Source: an uncultured Blautia sp.
GTDB lineage: Bacteria > Bacillota > Clostridia > Lachnospirales > Lachnospiraceae
Assembly (NCBI GenBank): GCA_902476765.1
Contig: CABSEJ010000077.1
Span: 1 to 14,756 of the forward strand
Reading direction: 5' to 3'
Length of the DNA stretch: 14,756 bases
This document shows, one piece after another, positions 8,215-13,998 of this stretch. Position numbers and translations under genes: made by a program. Position 1 is the stretch's first letter. Each line of letters begins with the position of its first letter. Under the pieces are notes generated by a model. It did not search any database. It worked only from the letters and a program-made list of their open reading frames with translations, and had not been told where the DNA came from.

Positions 8215-9204
8215 TCATTCTTCCTGAAGGACTCTTCTTAAATCAATATATACCACGGTTCCCTCTCCCGGGCAGGAGGAAGCCCAGATGCGGTGTCCCA
8301 GGCTCCGGCAGATTTCTCTGCAAAGATACAGCCCCAGCCCGCTGGCTTTTTTATAGCTTCTGCCGTTGTAGCCTGTATACCCTTTCTCAAAAATCCTGGG
8401 CAGGTCCTCCGGCGCAATACCTATTCCGGTATCCCGGATACAGAGAATATGTTCTCCCTGTTTTTCTATACGGATAGTTCCCCGGGGCATGGTATATTTC
8501 AAACTGTTGGAGAGAATCTGCTCCACCACAAAGAGAAGCCATTTTTCATCTGTAACCGTCTCCAGACCAAGCGCTTCATATTCCAGCCGGATTTTTTTAT
8601 GGATAAAGGAGGAGGAAAATTTCCGCAGAGCCTGGCGCAGAAGTCCGTCTATATCACAGTTTACAAACAAGTAATCTCTTGTGCCGGCTCCCAGCCGCAG
8701 GTAGCACATAGCCATATCCACATACTGCTCAATACGCATCAGCTCCTGGGAAAGCTCCCATCCAAGATTGCTGTCCTCCTGCTGCAGGCTCAGCTTCATA
8801 GCGGCAATAGGCGTCTTTACCTGGTGGGCCCACAGGGTATAATAGTCTGTCATATCCTGGTACTGCTGCCCCATGCGCTCCTTCTCCTCCCTGCTCTGCT
8901 CCTTTAGCCGCTCCGCCAGATGACGGTAATCCGCTTCCAGAATACCATCCGGTGCAGGGAGACATTCTGTCATAGTTTCCAGATTTTTCTCTGCCTGCTG
9001 TATCTGCCTGTGCTTTTTCCTGAACCGGAAAAAATCCGGTATTCCCAAAAGCGCAGCCCAAAACAGACAAAGGGCAGCCCCGTAAATTCCCGCTGCCAAA
9101 GGAAGGCCGTACAAAGCCAGAAGTATGAGGAAAGTCCCCATGCTTATAAAGTAAAAGGCCAAAATTCTTTTATGCTGTCTGCAATATTCCATCCACAAGC
9201 TCAT
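8215..9204 (-). CDS. bceS: BceS-type intramembrane-sensing histidine kinase
   Basis: Membrane kinase of the Bce module, 329 residues, the usual size. Two helices (about 13-34 and 36-57) are separated by only a couple of residues, so there is no extracellular sensor domain; in this family the BceAB transporter supplies the signal. A coiled linker leads to the dimerisation and phosphorylation segment LWAHQVKTPIAAMK with acceptor H127. The ATPase domain has the N-box EQILSNSLKYT, a G1 box IRDTGIGIAPEDL, an F-box RIFEKGYTG and a G2 box ASGLGLYLC, all intact. The gene starts four bases after the bceR stop, with GAGG-type ribosome binding sequence inside the end of bceR, so the two are translated together. 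Confidence 0.94.
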   Translation of the reverse strand: MSLWMEYCRQHKRILAFYFISMGTFLILLALYGLPLAAGIYGAALCLFWAALLGIPDFFRFRKKHRQIQQAEKNLETMTECLPAPDGILEADYRHLAERLKEQSREEKERMGQQYQDMTDYYTLWAHQVKTPIAAMKLSLQQEDSNLGWELSQELMRIEQYVDMAMCYLRLGAGTRDYLFVNCDIDGLLRQALRKFSSSFIHKKIRLEYEALGLETVTDEKWLLFVVEQILSNSLKYTMPRGTIRIEKQGEHILCIRDTGIGIAPEDLPRIFEKGYTGYNGRSYKKASGLGLYLCREICRSLGHRIWASSCPGEGTVVYIDLRRVLQEE

Positions 9205-9208
9205 ATCC

Positions 9209-9886
9209 TCAGGCCTCCTCTATCAGGTACCCCATGCCTACCTTGGTGGCAATAAAGTCAGGAAGTCCTGCTGCTTCCAGCTTCTTTCTCAACCGGTTCA
9301 CATTGACACTCAGGGTATTTTCATCCACAAAGCTGTCGCTTTCCCACAGCTTTTCCATCAGCTTCTCTCTGCTGACAATTTTCCCTTTTTGCTCTAACAG
9401 GCTTTTTAATATCCGGTACTCGTTTTTGGTCAACTCTATTTTTTCACCCTGATACATAAGAGTGGCGTCCTCTGTGTTTAACACAGCCCCCTTATGCTCC
9501 AGCACCTGCACCTGGCCGCCGTAATCGTAGGAGCGACGGAGGATGGCCTGGATTTTAGCTGTCATCACGGCCTGGTCAAAAGGCTTTGCCAGAAAATCAT
9601 CTCCGCCCATCTCCATGGCCATGATGATATTCATATTATCGGAAGCTGAGGAAATAAACACCACCGGAACCTTAGAACGCTTCCGGATTTCCTGACACCA
9701 GTAATACCCGTTATAGAAGGGCAGGGAAATGTCCAGCAGCACCAGGTGGGGCTGGTATTTGGCAAATTCCTCTGTCACATTTCGGAAATCCTCCACACAT
9801 TTTGCCTCCAAATTCCAGGCCTCCATCTGCCGCTTCATACCTTCTGCAATTCCTAAATCATCTTCCACAATTAAAATACGGTACAT
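9209..9886 (-). CDS. bceR: BceR-type response regulator, OmpR/PhoB family
   Basis: Transcription activator of the Bce module, 225 residues. The receiver domain has D9/D10, phosphorylated aspartate D52 in LVLLDISLP, S79 and K101 in AKPFD. The output domain is an OmpR-type winged helix (about 125-225), ending LSVNVNRLRKKLEAAGLPDFIATKVGMGYLI, here cited by its boundaries: recognition helix about residues 193-208, wing about 212-222. The ATG start has GGAGG seven bases upstream. It is the first gene of bceRS and has its own promoter with near-consensus spacing. Its predicted binding site is the palindrome ahead of bceA; the regulators of this family activate the transporter genes when the transporter detects a cell-wall-active peptide. 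Confidence 0.94.
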   Translation of the reverse strand: MYRILIVEDDLGIAEGMKRQMEAWNLEAKCVEDFRNVTEEFAKYQPHLVLLDISLPFYNGYYWCQEIRKRSKVPVVFISSASDNMNIIMAMEMGGDDFLAKPFDQAVMTAKIQAILRRSYDYGGQVQVLEHKGAVLNTEDATLMYQGEKIELTKNEYRILKSLLEQKGKIVSREKLMEKLWESDSFVDENTLSVNVNRLRKKLEAAGLPDFIATKVGMGYLIEEA

Positions 9887-9927
9887 GCCTATTCCTCCTG
9901 CCTTGGTGATTTTATTCTCAGAAATTT

Positions 9928-9956
9928 ATTATAGGACCTATGGCTACGCTAAGCAA
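9928..9956 (-). promoter_or_regulatory. Promoter of bceRS
   Basis: On the minus strand TTGCTT (9956-9951), a 17-base spacer and perfect TATAAT (9933-9928), with the bceR ATG about 40 bases downstream. A single TTACA half-site lies just upstream of the -35 (9958-9962), but no full BceR palindrome, suggesting mainly constitutive expression of bceRS. Confidence 0.6.
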
Positions 9957-10125
9957 CTGTAAATTCAGCGTCTTTTCAGTGTATGACAAAACCGGCATCT
10001 TAAAATCCTAACTAAATGACCATCCACCAGTTTCCGGAAAATTCCAAAGAGCACTGGAAGCGGGAGCTTACACGCTTAATGAAGCTATACTGCACGGACA
10101 GGCTCAAAATTTAAGGAGCAGATGA
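9940..10125 (+). pseudogene. Possible relic of an unidentified plus-strand gene
   Basis: One plus-strand frame reads 62 codons from ATG 9940 to TGA 10125 and is interrupted only by TAA at 10009-10011. The first part (MATLSNCKFSVFSVYDKTGI) and the second (PPVSGKFQRALEAGAYTLNE, continuing about 12 residues) have protein-like composition. Its stop lies in the left arm of a hairpin followed by TCTTTTTT, as for a true 3' end. There is no convincing ribosome binding site, the frame overlaps the bceR promoter on the other strand, and I recognise no family. A short alternative frame (10016-10114) overlaps it. It may be a decayed gene end or chance. Confidence 0.25.
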
Positions 10126-10154
10126 CTAAAATTAGTCACCTGCTTCTCTTTTTT
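10115..10154. terminator. Hairpin terminator at the end of the P-II-like gene
   Basis: Arms 10115-10129 and 10132-10146 pair over 15 positions with one mismatch and one wobble, closing on a short A/T loop. On the plus strand TCTTTTTT follows, a good U-tract; on the minus strand the tail is TTAAATTTTG, weaker. The right arm contains the last codons and stop of the P-II-like gene, so coding and terminator overlap. It may work in both directions. Confidence 0.6.
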
Positions 10155-10431
10155 CATCCTCGGTAAGCATGGTATCTTTTTGTTCGATTCCCATCACTTC
10201 ATCTACCGGAATAGATATTACAATCCCATGGGCCGGGGTCTTCAGGCCGCAGACCCTGCTGATTGCCGCCATAATTTCTGCTTTCTTTTCTTTCGGCACT
10301 ACCATCAGGATGAATTCTTGCTCCTCCTGCATAGGAATTCCCAGATATTTTATTACCTGCTCAGAATTCTGCCTCCGCCCTTTGATAATTGTACCCCCTC
10401 TGGCGCCTGCCGCTCTTGCCGCCTCAATCAC
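10132..10431 (-). CDS. P-II-like nitrogen regulator, N-terminally truncated (probable remnant)
   Basis: Member of the P-II-like group usually encoded next to DUF1538 proteins; these are presumed small cytoplasmic regulators of the membrane partner. Recognisable are EAARAAGARGGTIIKGRR (the start of the P-II fold leading into the T-loop), FILMVVPKEKKAEIMAAI and GLKTPAHGIVISIPVDEVMG near the C-terminus. The only available start is GTG 10431, with no ribosome binding site. Upstream, the same frame continues with SVISGYSEEV, the end of the first P-II strand, but meets a stop (TAG) before any start codon. So the first ten or so residues of the family are missing. With 99 residues and no proper start it is probably poorly translated or dead. 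It lies four bases after the DUF1538 stop. Confidence 0.7.
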   Translation of the reverse strand: MIEAARAAGARGGTIIKGRRQNSEQVIKYLGIPMQEEQEFILMVVPKEKKAEIMAAISRVCGLKTPAHGIVISIPVDEVMGIEQKDTMLTEDEKREAGD

Positions 10432-10435
10432 TTCT

Positions 10436-11611
10436 TCACTGTAACCGCTGATTACAGATGTCCAGGGCTAAAAATACCATACATACAAAAATTGAAGGCG
10501 AGGTGGAAAAGGTGAAAGAGACTGGAGAATTTTCTGTTGTAACCTGATGGTTTAATACCTGTACGGCAGGTTCTGCTTTGACAATATAATATCCAATCAA
10601 CATCCCAATGGGGATAAGCAGCCACATATAGCTTCCTGATGCAATTCCGCTGCCCAATAGATTTCCCACAGGGGCGAAGCCAACATTTACTCCTGTAAGA
10701 AACAAAATCAATCCGATTACCGTATAAATCATCCCCACACACATCCTGATAATCTGTTTTCTGTGGAAGTGATGCGTAAAAATCTGAAAGAGCAGAAACA
10801 CGCCTGCTACCGGAAGGATGCTTATCAGAACTTCTTCCGTATACTGAGGCAGTGACTGAATGAAGATTCTCGCCACATCTCTTGTTGTCTCTACTGCAGT
10901 GACTTCAACTGCGGTATATGCTGCATTTGTAGGGTGATAGAAGATGCCCAGCAGCATAACCATCATAATCGGTCCTATGCTGCACAGAGCTATAAATCCA
11001 AAGCTATCTTTCTGCCCGTCTTTATCACTCCTGGCTGAAGACAAGCCAATACCGATAGCCATAATGAAAGGCACCGTCATAGGCCCTGTAGTCACTCCGC
11101 CTGCATCAAAGGCCACCGCCACAAACTCAGAAGGCGAGAAAATTGATAGAATAAAAAGCAGAATATACAGCACGGTCAGCAGCTTCGCAAGACTGATGCG
11201 AAAACGGATTCTCAAAACTGCAACAACTGTAAATATCCCGACTCCTGCTGCTACCGTCCAGATAAGCACGGCATTGGGAATCGAGGCCACCTGATTGGCC
11301 AGCACCTGCAAATCCGGCTCAGATATGGTGATTACCGCTCCCATCAGGAAGCAAATTCCCACTACCACAAAAAGAGATTTTCCTTTTACCAGCTTTGCAC
11401 CTACGCCTTGTCCAAGGGGAGTCATTGCCATTTCAGCTCCCAGTTGGAAAAAACCCATTCCTACAATCAATAATACTGCACCTGTCAGAAACAAGGCAAG
11501 TGTGCCGATTTCCATGGGAACAATAAGAATAGTCAGAATCAGAACAATTCCGGTAATAGGAAGGACACTTGCCAATGCTTCTCTTGTTTTTTCCTTTAAA
11601 TTTTCAATCAT
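10436..11611 (-). CDS. DUF1538 membrane protein, truncated in its second repeat
   Basis: Integral membrane protein of unknown function, 391 residues; the family normally has two DUF1538 repeats and about 500 residues in Firmicutes. Repeat 1 is complete: ISEPDLQVLANQV (97-108) and FDAGGVTTGPMTVPF (168-182). Repeat 2 begins normally (LFLTGVNVGFAPVG, 303-316) and reaches EPAVQVLNHQV (347-357), but then stops after 34 atypical residues rich in Ser, Thr and Phe. The second DAGG motif and the closing helices are missing, about 100 residues. AAAGGAGGT lies some 16 bases before the ATG, farther than usual, with the palindrome GTCTATAGAC between. A promoter is visible upstream. The truncation adjoins the damaged P-II-like gene, so one deletion could explain both. 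Function is probably impaired. Confidence 0.8.
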   Translation of the reverse strand: MIENLKEKTREALASVLPITGIVLILTILIVPMEIGTLALFLTGAVLLIVGMGFFQLGAEMAMTPLGQGVGAKLVKGKSLFVVVGICFLMGAVITISEPDLQVLANQVASIPNAVLIWTVAAGVGIFTVVAVLRIRFRISLAKLLTVLYILLFILSIFSPSEFVAVAFDAGGVTTGPMTVPFIMAIGIGLSSARSDKDGQKDSFGFIALCSIGPIMMVMLLGIFYHPTNAAYTAVEVTAVETTRDVARIFIQSLPQYTEEVLISILPVAGVFLLFQIFTHHFHRKQIIRMCVGMIYTVIGLILFLTGVNVGFAPVGNLLGSGIASGSYMWLLIPIGMLIGYYIVKAEPAVQVLNHQVTTENSPVSFTFSTSPSIFVCMVFLALDICNQRLQ

Positions 11612-11655
11612 CTGTCTATAGACCAGACCTCCTTTCGTTTCACTGTTCTGTAACT

Positions 11656-11685
11656 ATTATAACAGAATTTTTCTTTTCTCAGCAA
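11656..11685 (-). promoter_or_regulatory. Promoter of the DUF1538 gene (extended -10)
   Basis: On the minus strand TATAAT (11661-11656) preceded by TGT, an extended -10, with TTGCTG 18 bases (or TGCTGA 17 bases) upstream at 11685-11679. It lies just after the stop of the flavodoxin-like gene; no terminator is seen between the two genes, so read-through is also possible. Confidence 0.6.
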
Positions 11686-11698
11686 TCTTAAATGTCTG

Positions 11699-12238
11699 TT
11701 ATCTGCAACTATTTATATGTTCCTGATTCTTCTTATATTTTTTATATTGTTTTCTTTCCTGCCAAAGCTTTCTCCTGATTTCTTTCTTTGAATAGTCCTT
11801 TTTTCCTTTGGCCGGAACATTTTCTCTGTCATAATTTAAGCTGTCCATAATATATTCCGGTATTTTGTTTTTCTCCAAATGAAGCTTTTCCAGAATATAA
11901 CCAGTATAAATATATTTTACAGAATACCCTCTTGCCTGCATATCCTCCTCGGCTCTTCGCAGAGCCAAAAATTCTCTTCTGCCTCCTGTGATATAAATCA
12001 TGTGGGATTCCTCTTTGTCTGCTACGATTCTCCAGATAATATGAGAAATCACATCCGGTATTTTTCCTTCATTGCTTTCAAATACAAGTCCTACTCTGCA
12101 GTTTCTGGCAAAAATCATAAACTGTTCCTTGTAGTCACTGGCTTTCCTGCACTCTATATTTTCGTATTGCTCCAGCTCTTGAGCCAGCTTCCTGCAGCTT
12201 TGCTTCGTATCCTCATAAAAAATAATCATTTTATCCAT
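11699..12238 (-). CDS. Flavodoxin-like protein of unknown function with Lys-rich tail
   Basis: I start it at ATG 12238 (179 residues): AAGGAGA lies six bases upstream, while the longer frame to 12283 has no ribosome binding site. The first 130 residues look like a flavodoxin fold: strand MIIFYED followed by TKQSCRKLAQEL, in the place of the phosphate-binding loop and first helix, then VGLVFESNEGKIPDVISHII and MIYITGGRREFLALRRAEED, which resembles the third flavin loop of EFR1-type flavodoxins. The FMN phosphate loop lacks the usual run of Thr/Ser, so cofactor binding is doubtful. The last 45 residues are strongly basic (KKDYSKKEIRRKLWQERKQ). It follows a nickel/peptide-type ABC operon on the same strand but is separated by a terminator and has its own promoter region with two palindromes. 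The fold assignment is by eye and moderate. Confidence 0.6.
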   Translation of the reverse strand: MDKMIIFYEDTKQSCRKLAQELEQYENIECRKASDYKEQFMIFARNCRVGLVFESNEGKIPDVISHIIWRIVADKEESHMIYITGGRREFLALRRAEEDMQARGYSVKYIYTGYILEKLHLEKNKIPEYIMDSLNYDRENVPAKGKKDYSKKEIRRKLWQERKQYKKYKKNQEHINSCR

Positions 12239-12256
12239 TTCTTTTCTCCTTTTTCC

Positions 12257-12285
12257 ATAATAAAACCTATAAATCCGATTCAAAA
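12257..12285 (-). promoter_or_regulatory. Possible proximal promoter of the flavodoxin-like gene
   Basis: On the minus strand TTTTGA (12285-12280), a 17-base spacer and TATTAT (12262-12257). The start would leave a leader of only about 13 bases, just before AAGGAGA. The -35 directly adjoins the palindrome 12286-12302. It is weaker than the distal element at 12389-12417. Confidence 0.35.
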
Positions 12286-12302
12286 AGCTAATATTGTTAG
12301 CT
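12286..12302. promoter_or_regulatory. Palindromic operator-like site, proximal copy
   Basis: AGCTAATATTGTTAGCT: 6-base inverted arms around TATTG. It shares the core CTAATATnGTTAG with the site at 12373-12387 and touches the -35 of the possible proximal promoter. The same core twice, 86 bases apart, in one non-coding region suggests one DNA-binding protein. The regulator is unknown and no candidate lies in the window. Confidence 0.5.
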
Positions 12303-12313
12303 AAATTCCTTTT

Positions 12314-12341
12314 AAAAAACTACAGTTTTACAAACCGTAGT
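12314..12341 (-). terminator. Intrinsic terminator between the ABC operon and the flavodoxin-like gene
   Basis: On the minus strand ACTACGGTTT and AAACTGTAGT pair over ten positions, including one G-U, around a GTA loop, followed by TTTTTT. It would end the ABC transporter operon. Because a strong promoter element lies between the last ABC gene and this hairpin, it would also stop transcripts begun there, after about 70 bases. A T-rich stretch on the other side means it could work on the plus strand too. Confidence 0.75.
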
Positions 12342-12372
12342 CTTTTATTTTTGTCCCCAATTCCATAAAGTC

Positions 12373-12387
12373 ACTAATATCGTTAGT
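12373..12387. promoter_or_regulatory. Palindromic operator-like site, distal copy
   Basis: ACTAATATCGTTAGT: 5-base inverted arms around TATCG, 12 of 15 positions identical to the inner 15 bases of the copy at 12286-12302. It begins one base after the -10 of the distal promoter and covers the expected start site, the classic position for a repressor. It does not resemble a Fur box. Confidence 0.5.
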
Positions 12388-12388
12388 A

Positions 12389-12417
12389 ATTTTATAATGA
12401 AATTTATTTGTTGTCAA
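12389..12417 (-). promoter_or_regulatory. Strong distal promoter upstream of the flavodoxin-like gene
   Basis: On the minus strand a perfect TTGACA (12417-12412), a 17-base spacer and TAAAAT (12394-12389). The -35 overlaps the stop codon of the last ABC transporter gene. The start site would be near 12382, inside the distal palindrome and about 144 bases before the ATG of the flavodoxin-like gene, with the terminator in between. Confidence 0.6.
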
Positions 12418-13061
12418 GTACAGAAATTTTTATGCAAATTCATACCTTCTCTATGGTTTATCTCTTCAAGATTTACAACCCTGGTACAAATCCTTTTCGC
12501 CAGTTCCTGGTTGTGTGTAACCATCAAAAGTCCCAGCTTCCTCTCTTCCACCTCTCGCAGCATCAGATTCCAAATCTGGGCCTGGGTAATCACGTCAAGC
12601 ATGGTACTCATCTCATCTGCAAACAGGAAATGGGTTCCCTGAAACAAGGAACGGGCCACACAGAATCTCTGGAGTTCCCCGCCGGACAGCTCCCTGGGAT
12701 ACCGGTCCAGCCAGTCCTTTTCAATGCCTAAAGCCTCCATGACTTCTGTCCGGTACATCTCTGATTCCTCCAGTACCTTCTTCATCTTCCATCTGGGATT
12801 GATGGCCTTCTCCGGGTGCTGGTAAATCAGCTGCACAGGAGAAACCCCCTTTTTCGGCAAAGGGTTTCCGTCAAGCAGGACACTGCCCTCCTGGGGGTTG
12901 AGATACCCTGACAAAATCCGTACCAGGGTGCTTTTTCCGTAACCGCTGGGGCCAACTAAGCCCACACGTTCCCCTTCTTTTATGGTAAGACTTACATCCT
13001 TCAGAATCCAGGGCATTTTTTCATGGTACCGGAAGCTTAGATTCTTTCCTTCAATCTGCAT
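12414..13061 (-). CDS. ABC transporter ATP-binding protein, NikE/OppF-like, short form
   Basis: Second ATPase of a nickel/peptide-type ABC importer, 215 residues. Motifs: Walker A GPSGYGKST (37-45), Q-loop Q81 in LIYQHPEKAINP, signature ELSGGELQRF (124-133), Walker B FLFADEMSTMLD (D149, E150) and H183 in VTHN. It ends soon after the ATPase core and lacks the C-terminal oligopeptide-transporter extension of OppF/DppF, as in NikE-like short forms. The start ATG lies 11 bases inside the end of the preceding ATPase gene, with GAGGTG upstream, so translation is coupled. The substrate is not shown by the ATPases; nickel or another metal complex is suggested by the short form and the wording DVITQAQIW, but a peptide is possible. 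Confidence 0.85.
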   Translation of the reverse strand: MQIEGKNLSFRYHEKMPWILKDVSLTIKEGERVGLVGPSGYGKSTLVRILSGYLNPQEGSVLLDGNPLPKKGVSPVQLIYQHPEKAINPRWKMKKVLEESEMYRTEVMEALGIEKDWLDRYPRELSGGELQRFCVARSLFQGTHFLFADEMSTMLDVITQAQIWNLMLREVEERKLGLLMVTHNQELAKRICTRVVNLEEINHREGMNLHKNFCT

Positions 13062-13983
13062 GAATACACCTCACATATCCTCCACGCACCTCTGTCATGG
13101 GTATTTCTTTTTCACATTCTCCTGTCTTATAAGGACATCTTGGAGAAAACAGGCAGCCCTTAGGCAGATATTTGGCATAGGGCTGAAATCCCGGAATAGG
13201 CTTTAAACCATTTTGAGGCAAAGCCTCCCAAAGGGCCTTGGAATAGGGGTGCCGCAGGGCTTCCTTTCCGGTGAGGAAATCCTTTGCATCTGCGATTTCC
13301 ACCGTTGTCCCTGCGTAAAATACAGCAATCCGGTCTGCTATGTGAAAGGCCAAATCAATGTCATGGGTAATCAATACCACTGCCTTTCCCTCATCTGCCA
13401 ATTCCCGGAAAATCTGCAGAGCCTCCAATGCCATTTCCACATCTAATCCCGGTGTAGGCTCGTCAGCAATAATCAGCCGGGCGCCGCTTAAAACAGCAGT
13501 AGAAACCAGAATCCTTCTGGCCATTCCCCCGGAAAGCTGAAAGGGGTATAGATTTTCTGTCTCTTCCTTTAGATGAAACCGCTCAAAGATTTCCTTCTGG
13601 GCCTTTCTAATCTGAGAATCCGCCTTATCGCCACGAACCTGAGCCCCTACCTTCATCAGCGGGTCTAAATAGGACACCGATTGGGGGACCAGGGCCATCT
13701 CCGTTCCCCGCAGCCTTTCCTTATCCTGCTGGGACAGCACCTTGCCTTTGTAGGAAATCTCCCCGGATATAGAGGCATTGCCCGGCAGCAGTCCCATAAC
13801 AGCATGGGCCAGCAGGCTTTTCCCGGAGCCGCTGGAGCCTGCAATAGCTACAATTTCTCCAGGCTTTACATCCAGCATCAAATTAGAAATCACCTGCAAA
13901 TCATATTGTTCCAATCCGGTATCATACATATGAAAGGATACGGACAAATCTTTTACCGACAAAATCCTCTCTTTTGTGTTCAC
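13051..13983 (-). CDS. ABC transporter ATP-binding protein, NikD/OppD-like
   Basis: First ATPase of the same importer, 310 residues. Motifs: Walker A GSSGSGKS (49-56), Q101 in LVPQSVSYLDPLMKVG, signature QLSGGMARR (149-157; Ala-Arg replaces the common Gln-Arg), Walker B LIIADEPTPGLD (D174, E175) and H207 in ITHD. The C-terminal oligopeptide-transporter domain is present, beginning at RHPYSKALWEALP, with four cysteines C277, C283, C290 and C306; in a homologous DppD structure such cysteines bind a 4Fe-4S cluster. The start is GTG, with GGAGG seven bases upstream; an ATG lying between them is out of frame. The gene follows the permease by 15 bases and overlaps the next ATPase by 11. Confidence 0.9.
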   Translation of the reverse strand: MNTKERILSVKDLSVSFHMYDTGLEQYDLQVISNLMLDVKPGEIVAIAGSSGSGKSLLAHAVMGLLPGNASISGEISYKGKVLSQQDKERLRGTEMALVPQSVSYLDPLMKVGAQVRGDKADSQIRKAQKEIFERFHLKEETENLYPFQLSGGMARRILVSTAVLSGARLIIADEPTPGLDVEMALEALQIFRELADEGKAVVLITHDIDLAFHIADRIAVFYAGTTVEIADAKDFLTGKEALRHPYSKALWEALPQNGLKPIPGFQPYAKYLPKGCLFSPRCPYKTGECEKEIPMTEVRGGYVRCIHAD

Positions 13984-13998
13984 CTTTCATCCTCCAAT

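Noticed and set aside
8293..8907. Open plus-strand frame of 204 codons across bceS.
   Set aside because: Antisense of an intact histidine kinase whose motifs all lie in the other strand; no ribosome binding site and no recognisable domain.
10016..10114. A 32-codon plus-strand frame from ATG 10016.
   Set aside because: No ribosome binding site; it overlaps the longer relic frame, and neither can be assigned.
11614..11623. Ten-base palindrome GTCTATAGAC between ribosome binding site and start of the DUF1538 gene, considered as an operator.
   Set aside because: Too short and single-copy to call a site; it may only fold to bring a distant ribosome binding site closer.
12239..12283. Fifteen-codon extension of the flavodoxin-like protein (start at 12283).
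   Set aside because: The AAGGAGA site lies six bases before ATG 12238, and the extension is basic and unlike a flavodoxin strand.
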